A DNA stretch of 64,000 nucleotides from Geomonas subterranea. Lineage in GTDB: Bacteria; Desulfobacterota; Desulfuromonadia; Geobacterales; Geobacteraceae. Under the pieces are notes generated by a model, which was not told where the DNA came from, ran no database searches, and saw nothing but the letters and a program-made list of their open reading frames with translations. Position 1 is the stretch's first letter, and the number at the start of each line of letters is the position of its first letter. The stretch spans positions 4,146,501-4,210,500 of the forward strand of contig NZ_CP077683.1 of NCBI RefSeq assembly GCF_019063845.1. The letters are read 5' to 3'. Below, in pieces: positions 9,220 to 16,814 of the stretch. Position numbers and translations under genes: made by a program.

Positions 9220-9258
9220 GGCCCGGTTGAAGATACAGGGTTTACCTGGGGGAGGCAA

Positions 9259-9602
9259 CTGAAAAGCAGGGGCCCTTGGCTCCCCTCTTTTGACGGGAGG
9301 GGCCGGGGGGGGACGCCGCCATCATCGTGGAAGGTGGCGCCCTCCCCACCCCCTGCCCCTTCCGCAAGGGGAGTGGGAAGCATCAGCGTGCTGTTGAGCA
9401 CGAATAAAGCGTTGCGGGCCAAACAGAGGCGGGCGAATGATTATTCGCCCCTACAGGGCAGGCCCTGCGAGACGGTTTTCAACACCCATCCCGCCGTGTT
9501 CCGCAGTGCGCTGGTGGATACGGCAGCAACAGGTGCATGGGCGTGGCAGCGTGATTGATCCGACGGGGCGCTATATGTTAGAAGAGAAGCCGAGGAGATT
9601 TC
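9259..9602. repeat. Gene-free gap filled with dispersed repeats
   Basis: No supported gene lies between the helicase and the radical SAM gene. The left part (about 9280-9375) is GC-rich hairpin repeat of the CCCGCAAGGGGAGGGG type. At 9431-9450 is a perfect palindrome, GGGCGAAT-GATT-ATTCGCCC, a motif also common as a dispersed repeat. The last 100 bases hold the leader of the downstream gene, including its GAGGAG ribosome binding site. Confidence 0.6.
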
Positions 9603-10568
9603 ATGCAACGCTACAACGCATTTTCTGAAGAGCTGAAGCGGGTGTTCGGCTGCAAGGTGCAGCGGCTCTCGGTGGACGCGGGATTCACCTGCCCCAACCG
9701 CGACGGCAGCGTCGGGACGCAAGGGTGCATCTTCTGCGGCGGCAAGGGGTCGGGTTCCTACGGCATCCTGCAGGGGGTGGGGGTGGCCGACCAGCTGGAG
9801 CACGCCAAGGAGGTGATGGTCAGAAAGTACAAGGCCTCCCGCTTCATCGCCTACTTCCAGTCCTACTCCAACACCTACGCCCCGGTGGAACACCTGCGCC
9901 GGCTCTACGACGAGGCGCTTTCCGTGCCGGAGGTGGTGGGGCTGATCGTCGGCACCCGCCCGGACTGCCTACCGCCCGAAACTCTCGACCTCCTCGCCGA
10001 GTACGCCCGGCGCTGCTATTTCTGGCTCGAACTCGGCCTGCAGTCGCCGCTGGACCGCACCCTTTGCGCCATCAACCGCGGGCACGACCTCGCCTCTTTC
10101 AGCGCGGCTGTCAGCGAGTGTCAAAAACGCGGCATCAGGGTCTGCGCACATATAATCCTGGGGCTGCCAGGGGAAAGCCGCGAGGAGATGCTCTCCGGCG
10201 CGGAGTTTTTGAACCGGGCCGGTGTGGACGGCGTCAAGGTCCACCTCCTGCACGTGATGCGCGGCACCCGCCTGGCTGAGCTGTACCAGGCCGGAGAGGT
10301 GTCGCTTCTGGACCGCGACAGCTATGTCGGGCTCGTCAGTGACTTTCTGGAGCGGCTCGACCCGCGCATCGTGGTGCAGCGGCTGACCGGAGACGGCAAC
10401 AGGAAGGACCTGATCGCGCCGCTCTGGTCGCTCGCCAAGTTCGAGGTGCTGAACTGCATAGACCACGAACTGGAGCGGAGAAAGAGCAGGCAGGGCTCGC
10501 GCTTTTGCCAGGCTCGAAGCACTCCGGAAGAAAGCGGACCTCACGCCACCCCGCCGGGGGGTGGGTGA
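9603..10568 (+). CDS. YhcC-type (TIGR01212) radical SAM protein
   Basis: Radical S-adenosylmethionine enzyme of 321 residues. The cluster-binding cysteines are spaced C-x11-C-x2-C (CPNRDGSVGTQGCIFC) rather than C-x3-C-x2-C, as in the E. coli YhcC / TIGR01212 family, whose substrate is not established. Other conserved blocks are YFQSYSNTYAP, WLELGLQS, and AHIILGLPGES followed by the HLLHVMRGT segment. The start has a strong GAGGAG site. The last 15-20 residues, rich in Pro and Gly, are encoded by a dispersed repeat that runs into the 3' end, so the native C-terminus has probably been replaced. Confidence 0.88.
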   Translation: MQRYNAFSEELKRVFGCKVQRLSVDAGFTCPNRDGSVGTQGCIFCGGKGSGSYGILQGVGVADQLEHAKEVMVRKYKASRFIAYFQSYSNTYAPVEHLRRLYDEALSVPEVVGLIVGTRPDCLPPETLDLLAEYARRCYFWLELGLQSPLDRTLCAINRGHDLASFSAAVSECQKRGIRVCAHIILGLPGESREEMLSGAEFLNRAGVDGVKVHLLHVMRGTRLAELYQAGEVSLLDRDSYVGLVSDFLERLDPRIVVQRLTGDGNRKDLIAPLWSLAKFEVLNCIDHELERRKSRQGSRFCQARSTPEESGPHATPPGGG

Positions 10569-10712
10569 AGCCGCAAAGATTGGGAGGTGATGGCACCTTC
10601 CCCCACCCCCTAACCCCCTCCCGCAAGGGGAGGGGGGATGGCGGCGGCAATGATGGCACCTTCCACCCCCTAACCCAGGTCTATAAACCCGCAAGGGGAG
10701 GGGGATGGCGAA
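10550..10712. repeat. GC-rich dispersed repeat overlapping the end of the radical SAM gene
   Basis: The unit GGGTGGGTGAAGCCGCAA, an AT-poor middle, and CTTCCCCCACCCCC is present here and again at 15.04-15.1 kb with only a few changes. It is followed by CTCCCGCAAGGGGAGGGG hairpins, then a second partial copy interrupted near 10677-10690. The TGA stop of the upstream gene falls inside the unit. Confidence 0.7.
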
Positions 10713-10779
10713 CATCCCACCGGAAGTTGTTGAAACTTTTGCAGGCGGCTCCGGGGCAGTGCCCCGGCTGATCCCGTTT

Positions 10780-11457
10780 CTAGTTCCAGGCGCGCGGCCT
10801 GGTGCTCAGGGGGCGGCTCCCTTCCGCGCGGGCCAGCATCTTCGGAGTTTCAATCCTCTTCGCCAGCGCCGGGCGCCAGAAATACGAGTCCTTCCCTTCC
10901 CCGCCGTCATCCCTCTTGATCCTCAGCAGCACGCCGGTTTCAGCGGCAGGTTCATAGCTGAACCTGGTCAGCAGCCGCGCCGGTCTCTTGACCTCGAGGC
11001 TGTAGCTGCCGTCTCCTTCCTCCGTCAGGCGGTCCTTGGTCCCCAGCGCGACCACCCCACGGTTACGCTCGACGCCCTGCCCCTCGCGGCGCTTCTCCAG
11101 ATAGCTCAGCCAGATCTTGTTAGGTTGGCCCACCACCGTTCTCAGACCGACCTCGTCCTCATAACCCATCCTGCCGAAGGAAACCGCCGCGATGTCGTCC
11201 CGTGTCAGTCCGGTGACCCCCTTGCCGTTGCCGTCCCTCACGGTGAAGTCGACGTGCAGGGAGCCGTCGTTGGCGACCGTTACCCAGCCTATTTTCAATT
11301 CCATGCGTTCTGTCTGTTCGGTTGCAGCGGCTTTATAGGCAGACTTCCCGGCTGTGCCGGACCGTTCTCCGGCCGTGGCGGTCAGGGGAGACGCTGCCAG
11401 GAGCGCGGTAGCGATAATGGTGATGAGTGTGACGAGATGTGCGTGTGCCAGTTTCAT
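10780..11457 (-). CDS. Secreted protein resembling the heme-free N-terminal domain of OmcA/MtrC-type cytochromes
   Basis: A 225-residue protein with a clear signal peptide (hydrophobic run ending near TATAGE, about residue 30) and no membrane span after it. The mature part has VDFTVRDGNGKGVTGLTRDDI, then IWLSYLEKRREG, then EEGDGSYSLEV. This order resembles the beta-rich N-terminal region of OmcA/MtrC-family multiheme cytochromes. No CxxCH heme motif is present. I infer an exported, stand-alone relative of that domain; the similarity is recalled, not computed. It is divergent from a MocR-type regulator and shares its promoter region. Confidence 0.55.
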   Translation of the reverse strand: MKLAHAHLVTLITIIATALLAASPLTATAGERSGTAGKSAYKAAATEQTERMELKIGWVTVANDGSLHVDFTVRDGNGKGVTGLTRDDIAAVSFGRMGYEDEVGLRTVVGQPNKIWLSYLEKRREGQGVERNRGVVALGTKDRLTEEGDGSYSLEVKRPARLLTRFSYEPAAETGVLLRIKRDDGGEGKDSYFWRPALAKRIETPKMLARAEGSRPLSTRPRAWN

Positions 11458-11484
11458 AAGGTCCTCCTGGGGTGGGTGAAGTAT

Positions 11485-11509
11485 TTACACCGCTTGCGAT
11501 CTGGTGTAA
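11485..11509. promoter_or_regulatory. Inverted repeat, candidate operator for the MocR-type regulator
   Basis: TTACACC (11485-11491) and GGTGTAA (11503-11509) form a perfect 7-bp inverted repeat around 11 bases, 28 bases upstream of the secreted-protein start and 110 bases upstream of the divergent regulator. The position suits an operator; binding is inferred. Confidence 0.5.
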
Positions 11510-11618
11510 GGATAGGACTCAAACAGTATCCCTGTGAAGGGCCACATTTCATAAATTTTATGGATACACTTCGTTTACAGTTTTTTTCTCAACTGGCGTA
11601 GCTGAGAGAGTGAGTCCC

Positions 11619-13061
11619 ATGATCTACCTGAACCCTGAAAGCAAAAAGCCTTTGTATCAGCAGCTTTATGAGCAGTTAAAGCAGAACATCATCACCGGCG
11701 AATACGAGAAGGGGAGCCGGCTGACATCGACCAGGGATCTGGCGAAAAATTTATCCATCGCGCGCAACACGGTGGAGGCGGCCTACGACCAGCTCTGCAT
11801 CGAAGGGTACGTGGAGGGGCGGCATGGCTCCGGCTACGTGGTGCAGGATCTCCAGGAAGATCTGCTCTATTTTCCTGACATGACAGGGGATGTGGAAGAC
11901 GTGCAGCTCCTGTCCTCGGGCGGCAAAACTCACGAGCCTGAAGCGCCGCCCCCCGCGCAGGCCAGGGCGGTAAAGTACAACTTTTCCTATGGCGACTTCG
12001 ATCCGCACTCCTTTCCCCACGCGCTGTGGCGGCGACTTAACAACGAGGTGCTGACCTCCATGAAGGTCGACTCCATCGCCTACTACGGGGACAAACAGGG
12101 GGAGCTCCAGCTACGGCGGGAACTGACGAAGTACCTGCGCCAGTCAAGGGGTGTCAAATGTTCGCCGGACCAGATCGTGGTCGGCGCGGGGCTCCAGGAC
12201 CTGGCGATGATGATCTGCCTTTTATTTCCGCAAGAGGAGCGGATCCTGGGTATGGAGGAGCCCGGTTACGACTTCACCAGGGTCATCTTCGCGAACCACG
12301 GATACCGGGTGCTCCCGGTCCCGGTGGGCGAATCGGGCATCGACCCGGCGGAGCTCAAGAAAAGCGGGGCGCGGCTCGCCTACGTCACCCCGTCACATCA
12401 GCTTCCCACGGGGGTGGTGATGCCGATCCAGCACCGCATGAGGCTGCTGCAATGGGCGGAGCAAAGCGGCGGGGTCATCATCGAGGACGACTACGACAGC
12501 GAGTTCCGCTACCGTACCCGCCCCATCCCGGCCCTGCAGTCGATCGATCGCCAGGAGCGCGTGATCTACCTGGGAACGTTCTCCAAGGCGTTCGCGCCGG
12601 GGCTGCGCATGGGATACATGGTGCTGCCGCGATGGCTTTTGTCCAGGTACCACACCGTCTTCGAGCGCTATAAATGCACCGTCCCCAGGCTGCAGCAGTA
12701 CGTCGCGGCGAGCCTCTTGTCGGGGGGGCACTGGGACCGGCACCTGCGCAAGGTCTGCCTCGTCAACAAGAAGAAGCACGAGGTACTGGTGCAGTCGATT
12801 CAAAGGGAGATGGGGGACCGGGTGCGGATCTACGGCTCCAACGCGGGGCTGCACGTCCTTTTGGAGCATTTCACCGGGGAGACCCAGGAAGCGATGGTGG
12901 AGCGGGCGGCGGCGTACCAGGTGAAGGTGTCGCCGACCCGGCAGTTCTGGCACAACCCGGACTCCGCGCCGGAAAACCTGATCATGATCGGCTTCGGCGG
13001 CCTCTCCGCGGAGGAGATCGCCGAGGGGATAAAGCTGTTGCGGCAGGCATGGTTCGGGTGA
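11619..13061 (+). CDS. MocR/PdxR-family transcriptional regulator (GntR HTH plus aminotransferase fold)
   Basis: About 480 residues. An N-terminal GntR winged helix (residues 1-75: PLYQQLYEQLKQNIITGEY, then SRLTSTRDLAKNLSIARNTV) is joined to a fold-type-I aminotransferase domain. PLP-site features include EDDYDSEFRY and the lysine in YLGTFSKAFAPGLRMGY. Members bind PLP or PLP-amino acid adducts and usually control a neighbouring gene. The divergent secreted protein with an inverted repeat between them is the obvious candidate target. ATG 11619 is favoured; a GTG at 11610 would add three residues. Confidence 0.88.
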   Translation: MIYLNPESKKPLYQQLYEQLKQNIITGEYEKGSRLTSTRDLAKNLSIARNTVEAAYDQLCIEGYVEGRHGSGYVVQDLQEDLLYFPDMTGDVEDVQLLSSGGKTHEPEAPPPAQARAVKYNFSYGDFDPHSFPHALWRRLNNEVLTSMKVDSIAYYGDKQGELQLRRELTKYLRQSRGVKCSPDQIVVGAGLQDLAMMICLLFPQEERILGMEEPGYDFTRVIFANHGYRVLPVPVGESGIDPAELKKSGARLAYVTPSHQLPTGVVMPIQHRMRLLQWAEQSGGVIIEDDYDSEFRYRTRPIPALQSIDRQERVIYLGTFSKAFAPGLRMGYMVLPRWLLSRYHTVFERYKCTVPRLQQYVAASLLSGGHWDRHLRKVCLVNKKKHEVLVQSIQREMGDRVRIYGSNAGLHVLLEHFTGETQEAMVERAAAYQVKVSPTRQFWHNPDSAPENLIMIGFGGLSAEEIAEGIKLLRQAWFG

Positions 13062-13062
13062 A

Positions 13063-14049
13063 TCATTTCGGCGCGAGCGCCGGCTTCCGGGATGTGACGA
13101 TGCCGGCCCAGTCGGGGGTGGGACTCATTTCAAGCCATGCCAGACTGATTCCGGCTGTGGGCGACGTTTGCCAGTAGTTCGAACGGTAGCCAAGGGACGC
13201 GAAGGCGGCATCGAAATTATCGTGAGTATCGTAGCCACCTGGAACGGTGGGGCTTCCGCTGTCGCCTCCACCCGAGGCGAGGCTCACCGTCCTGGCAGCG
13301 ATGCGTCGAATGGCGGCGCGATTGGTCTCGTCTTTCATCGCTCCGAGGTTGCAAAGTCCCCTGCATCTGGTCGTTGCGTAGAACTGTTCCTGGAACAGGG
13401 TCGCGGTGGGAACCCAGCCTGCTTCTCCGAAATCAGCGAGTGCCGCGGCAAGTTCCTTGTAGCTGGCATAGGTCCCGGCGGCCCGGCGGGACTCCTGGGG
13501 ATCCCCCGCGAGGGAAAGGGCCTTTCGTGCAATGCGTACGATCGCGGCCCCGGTGGCAGTGTCTTTCATTGCGCCGATGGAGCAGTAGGAAGGGAACCTG
13601 CAGGAGGGGGCGGCGGTGTAGAACTGCTCCTGGAACAGAACACGGTCTGCCGGGTCGGCCGCACACCAGTCGATACCGGCGAAAACGGCGGTGAACCGGT
13701 AGTCCGACCAGACCAGGTGTCTTTGGATCTTCACGAAAATCCGGATCTCCTCACCAGCCGCCGCATGCCTTTTGGTCACGGCAGCCAGGGTGCCGCGCAA
13801 GGAGGCGCTGAAATTATCCTGATCCCTGGAGTCGAACTGGGCGTGCGGTACGAGCGCCATGTTGATGACCTTCATGGAGCCCTGGTCGCGGGATACCAGG
13901 GCGACGCGGACTGGGCGCAGCGTCGTGGAGGGGGGAGGCTGTTTCAGTGGGATGATGGACAGGGTGGTGGCGCCGGTAATTCCGCAGGCGGCGAGGAGAG
14001 GGAGCAGTAACGTCAGGGCCAGGTACAGACAACGGATAGCGTGCGTCAT
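13063..14049 (-). CDS. Putative lipoprotein with an internal duplication
   Basis: Unrecognised 328-residue protein. It starts with a lipoprotein signal peptide, with the lipobox LLAAC and the lipidated cysteine at about residue 22. The region of residues 145-260 has two copies of one unit: LFQEQFYTAAPSCRFPSYC + IGAMKDTATGAAIVRIARK, and LFQEQFYATTRCRGLC + LGAMKDETNRAAIRRIAAR. Each unit has paired cysteines that may form a disulfide. It is probably anchored in an outer or inner membrane with its globular part in the periplasm. It ends one base after the convergent regulator's stop. No function can be named. Confidence 0.7.
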   Translation of the reverse strand: MTHAIRCLYLALTLLLPLLAACGITGATTLSIIPLKQPPPSTTLRPVRVALVSRDQGSMKVINMALVPHAQFDSRDQDNFSASLRGTLAAVTKRHAAAGEEIRIFVKIQRHLVWSDYRFTAVFAGIDWCAADPADRVLFQEQFYTAAPSCRFPSYCSIGAMKDTATGAAIVRIARKALSLAGDPQESRRAAGTYASYKELAAALADFGEAGWVPTATLFQEQFYATTRCRGLCNLGAMKDETNRAAIRRIAARTVSLASGGGDSGSPTVPGGYDTHDNFDAAFASLGYRSNYWQTSPTAGISLAWLEMSPTPDWAGIVTSRKPALAPK

Positions 14050-14208
14050 CGTCGCACCTCCAATGAGCTGAAGTAACCGGCCCTTTTAATGTAACACCGA
14101 TTGGGACTACCGCAGCCGGACGAGGCGACGCAGGGGTGCCTGGAAGATTATTTGTGGTTAACTCTTGTGGTGCTGCCGGTGGACGTTAGGGCGGTCAGGG
14201 AGGGCGCT

Positions 14209-15006
14209 ATGGATTTTTCCGGGGAGATCACGTCGTTTGATGACTTCCGCAGGCTGATCATAAAAACGGCCCCGGGGTCGTGGAACTTCTTCCGGGGCGA
14301 GAGCCGCGATTTCTACACCCTGATCCCGAAGATCGGGCGGCTTACCCCGGACCCGGGGGGCGCGGGGCGGCGTCCCGCCGGCGAGGTGATGCCGGCCGAC
14401 ATCTACGGCGAGTACCAGGCGTTGCAGGAGTTCAAGAAGTCGGGGCGCCACCTGGTAGAGGTGCAGCCCGCGACGGAATGGGAGTGGCTGGCCCTGGCGC
14501 AGCATCACGGTTTGCCGACGCGGCTGCTGGACTGGTCGGTGAACCCGCTGATCGCCCTGTACTTCGCCGTCGCGGAGCCGTACTGCGACCTGGACCTGCG
14601 GCGGGACCGGCTCAACAACCCGGACTACTGCGGCGGCGCCGCGCTCTACATCGCCCACACCATGTACGGGCTCTCCGAGATCGACGAGAGGGCCAACCCC
14701 TTCGAGGCCGACACCTGTTTCTTCATGGCGCCGGTGATCGCCTCCCGCATCAAGGCGCAAAGCGGGGTGTTCTCGCTGTTAAGGAACCCGTGGCGGCCGC
14801 TGGAGCAACAGCTTTCCCCGAGGGAGCACATCCGCAAGTACCGCATTCCCTTCGAGTTCCGTGGTTTCTTGGCCCAGGAGCTGAAGCTTTTGGGGATCAA
14901 CCACGCCTTCGTCTTCGCCGATCTGGACGGGCTGGCCCGCTACATCCAGGAGAAGGTTTCCGACAAGATCGATCCCCAGCAGTCCCTGGCCCACAGGCAC
15001 ACCTAG
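14209..15006 (+). CDS. FRG-domain protein
   Basis: 265-residue protein with an FRG domain, named for its F-R-G motif. Visible here are WNFFRGESRDFYTLIPKIGR near residue 30 and ALAQHHGLPTRLLDWSVNP near residue 105, followed by IALYFAV. These match the domain's signature blocks. FRG proteins are cytosolic, scattered by transfer, often next to mobile or defence genes, and biochemically uncharacterised. The ATG at 14209 follows a strong GGGAGGG site and begins just before the domain. The neighbours give no functional hint. Confidence 0.82.
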   Translation: MDFSGEITSFDDFRRLIIKTAPGSWNFFRGESRDFYTLIPKIGRLTPDPGGAGRRPAGEVMPADIYGEYQALQEFKKSGRHLVEVQPATEWEWLALAQHHGLPTRLLDWSVNPLIALYFAVAEPYCDLDLRRDRLNNPDYCGGAALYIAHTMYGLSEIDERANPFEADTCFFMAPVIASRIKAQSGVFSLLRNPWRPLEQQLSPREHIRKYRIPFEFRGFLAQELKLLGINHAFVFADLDGLARYIQEKVSDKIDPQQSLAHRHT

Positions 15007-15120
15007 CGTCGCCCCCCCTCCCTTGACGGGAGGGGGCTGGGGGTGGGTGAAGCCGCAAGGAGTTGGAGGTGATGGCAGCTTCCCCCACCCCCTCCCGCAA
15101 GGGGAGGGGGGATCGTTGGC
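15007..15120. repeat. GC-rich dispersed repeat, second copy of the 10.55-kb unit
   Basis: Starts one base after the FRG stop with CCCCTCCCTTGACGGGAGGGG. It then has GGGTGGGTGAAGCCGCAA, a short variable middle and CTTCCCCCACCCCC followed by TCCCGCAAGGGGAGGGG. The order and sequence match the repeat at 10550-10640 closely. Confidence 0.7.
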
Positions 15121-15139
15121 AAAGTGGCCGAATGCAGAG

Positions 15140-15199
15140 GGGGACAGGCACCTGCGGAGCCAAATGGAAAGGGGACAGGCACCTGCGGAGCCAGTCCCC
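15140..15199. repeat. Two tandem copies of the GGGGACAGGCACCTG element
   Basis: GGGGACAGGCACCTGCGGAG followed by CCA occurs at 15140-15162 and again at 15171-15193. The second copy is completed by GTCCCC, so its ends pair. It belongs to the same family as the elements at 6.6, 31.7 and 62.9 kb. It lies between the FRG gene and the convergent outer-membrane gene. Confidence 0.85.
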
Positions 15200-15238
15200 T
15201 TTGATTTGAAACGTAGAACGTAGAACCTGGAACGTCCG

Positions 15239-16471
15239 TTAGAAGGGATACCCGAGTCCCACGAACACGGCGGCGCCGTCCTTGCCGAAGCCGACGTCGA
15301 TGCGTCCCAGGATGTTGGGGCGCACCACGGCGCGGAAGCCGATGCCCGGATTCACCTCGATGTTCCCCGCCCGCAGGTCTCCCATCGTGTCGGCGACCCC
15401 GCCGATGTCCACGAAAGGCGCCAGCTCCCAGTCCGCCTTGACGTCGAAAACCTCCCACCGGAACAGCCTGATCCGCTCCTCGAGGTTGCACACCACGTAG
15501 CTGCTGTCTATGAAGCGGTTCCTGCCGTACCCCCTGAGGGTGTTCTCGCCGCCCAGGATGCTCTGCTCCAGGAAGGGGATGGAACTCCCGCGCGCCTGTC
15601 CCACCGCAAACCTGCCGGCGCTGATGAAACGGCTGTCCGGAACGGGGAAGAACCCTTTTACCTCCCCCTCGTAACGAACGAAGCGCGCGCTGCTCCCGAG
15701 CCCGGCCAGGCTCCCCTCGATGGTGGCCCGCGCGCGGATGCCGGAACTGGACATGGCGGCGGCGTCGAGGGTGCTGTAGACCAGTGACACGGATTGCGCG
15801 TGCGTGCTGAAGCCGTCGATGCCGGGTACCTCGGCCGCGCTGAACTGCTGCTGCAGGTTCGGGAGCTTTTTGACGGCCCCCTCGTCGATCTCCACCCTTC
15901 TCAGGCGATCCCCCAGGTACAGGGTGGTCTTGTCTGAGAGCGGGTACCCCGCCGACACGGTGTAGCCGAATTCGCGGTCGGCGAAGTTGGACTCGTCGGC
16001 GGCGCTGCTGCCGGACCCGAAGCCGAAAAAGCGGGCCGAGCCGTCGGTGAAGTTGTAGAGGAAGGCGTTGAGCTCGAGCTTCCGCTCCATGAGACTCTGG
16101 TCCCGTAGCCGCACCTCGTAGTCGGAATTCACCTTGCTGGATTTGGAGAGGTTGAACTCGATGCTGCGCAAGGGGGAGGGGTACATGGCGCCGTAGAGGG
16201 TCCCGGTCGTGCCGAAGTTCTCGTTGCGGTTCACCTGCGGGGCGAACAGGGCGGAAACCTCGTCCTTGTCGTTGTGCAAAAGGAACGCGGTGAGCGCTCC
16301 CCAGGTCACCCCTTCGTTGGGGCTCGAGGCGATGACGGGAAGCGGGATGGTAACCAGCTTCACGTACGGCTGTGCAGGCGAGGGGGCCGGGAGCACCGTC
16401 GACGGGATGTAGCTGGTGCAGCCGGTCAGAAGTGAAAAGAGGATCAGCGATAAGAGCGATAGCGCGCGCAT
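15239..16471 (-). CDS. Omp85/D15-type outer-membrane beta-barrel lipoprotein
   Basis: 410-residue protein with a signal peptide ending in the lipobox LLTGC (Cys about residue 17), then a domain that looks like a 16-stranded bacterial surface antigen (D15) barrel. Evidence: alternating amphipathic strands, the late block LGGENTLRGYGRNRFID followed by paired strands, and a C-terminal phenylalanine in VGLGYPF, the usual barrel-insertion signal. There is no room for POTRA repeats, so it is not BamA or TamA. ATG 16471 is chosen because the signal peptide begins there; an upstream in-frame start would add 30 unlikely residues. Confidence 0.78.
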   Translation of the reverse strand: MRALSLLSLILFSLLTGCTSYIPSTVLPAPSPAQPYVKLVTIPLPVIASSPNEGVTWGALTAFLLHNDKDEVSALFAPQVNRNENFGTTGTLYGAMYPSPLRSIEFNLSKSSKVNSDYEVRLRDQSLMERKLELNAFLYNFTDGSARFFGFGSGSSAADESNFADREFGYTVSAGYPLSDKTTLYLGDRLRRVEIDEGAVKKLPNLQQQFSAAEVPGIDGFSTHAQSVSLVYSTLDAAAMSSSGIRARATIEGSLAGLGSSARFVRYEGEVKGFFPVPDSRFISAGRFAVGQARGSSIPFLEQSILGGENTLRGYGRNRFIDSSYVVCNLEERIRLFRWEVFDVKADWELAPFVDIGGVADTMGDLRAGNIEVNPGIGFRAVVRPNILGRIDVGFGKDGAAVFVGLGYPF

Positions 16472-16747
16472 TGTGGTCCGTTTCTGGGGAGACTCCTGGG
16501 AGAGCTGCGGGGAGCCTCCGTCGGGCGGGGAAAACATAGCGGCTCCCGCTCTTTTTGACAAGAAAAAAAGAATGCTTTAACCGTGAGGGTGCTGCGCCGG
16601 TCAAAAAAATGACTGGCGTGACTCTCCAAAACTGACGTCGGCGGCCCCGTCCCCTCCGGCCGCGCCGGATCCCCCCGGATCGCGCTCCCCGCTGTATTCA
16701 CTCCGGTTTTCGCCCGGCACGCTGCCGCTGAACGGGGCTCCGGAAAA

Positions 16748-16763
16748 TGGCACAGCGGTTGCA
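16748..16763 (+). promoter_or_regulatory. Sigma-54 promoter upstream of flhA
   Basis: TGGCACAGCGGTTGCA matches the sigma-54 consensus TGGCAC-N5-TTGCW exactly. GG (16749-16750) and GC (16761-16762) have the required spacing, and the site lies 52 bases before the flhA ATG. The 16472-16814 gap otherwise holds only AT-rich and GC-rich tracts without a gene. Confidence 0.85.
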
Positions 16764-16814
16764 CAAGGTCCCTCTGCAGAGAAAACCCCCAGGCAAGGCA
16801 AAGGAAACTGACGC

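Noticed and set aside
11458-11618. A GEMM-type cyclic-di-GMP riboswitch before the secreted-protein gene
   Set aside because: These occur before cytochrome genes in Geobacter, but I see no conserved GEMM core here; the region has only the TTACACC inverted repeat.
16719-16734. GGCACG-CTGCCGC as another sigma-54 site upstream of flhA
   Set aside because: The GC element and spacing are wrong; TGGCACAGCGGTTGCA just downstream fits the consensus.
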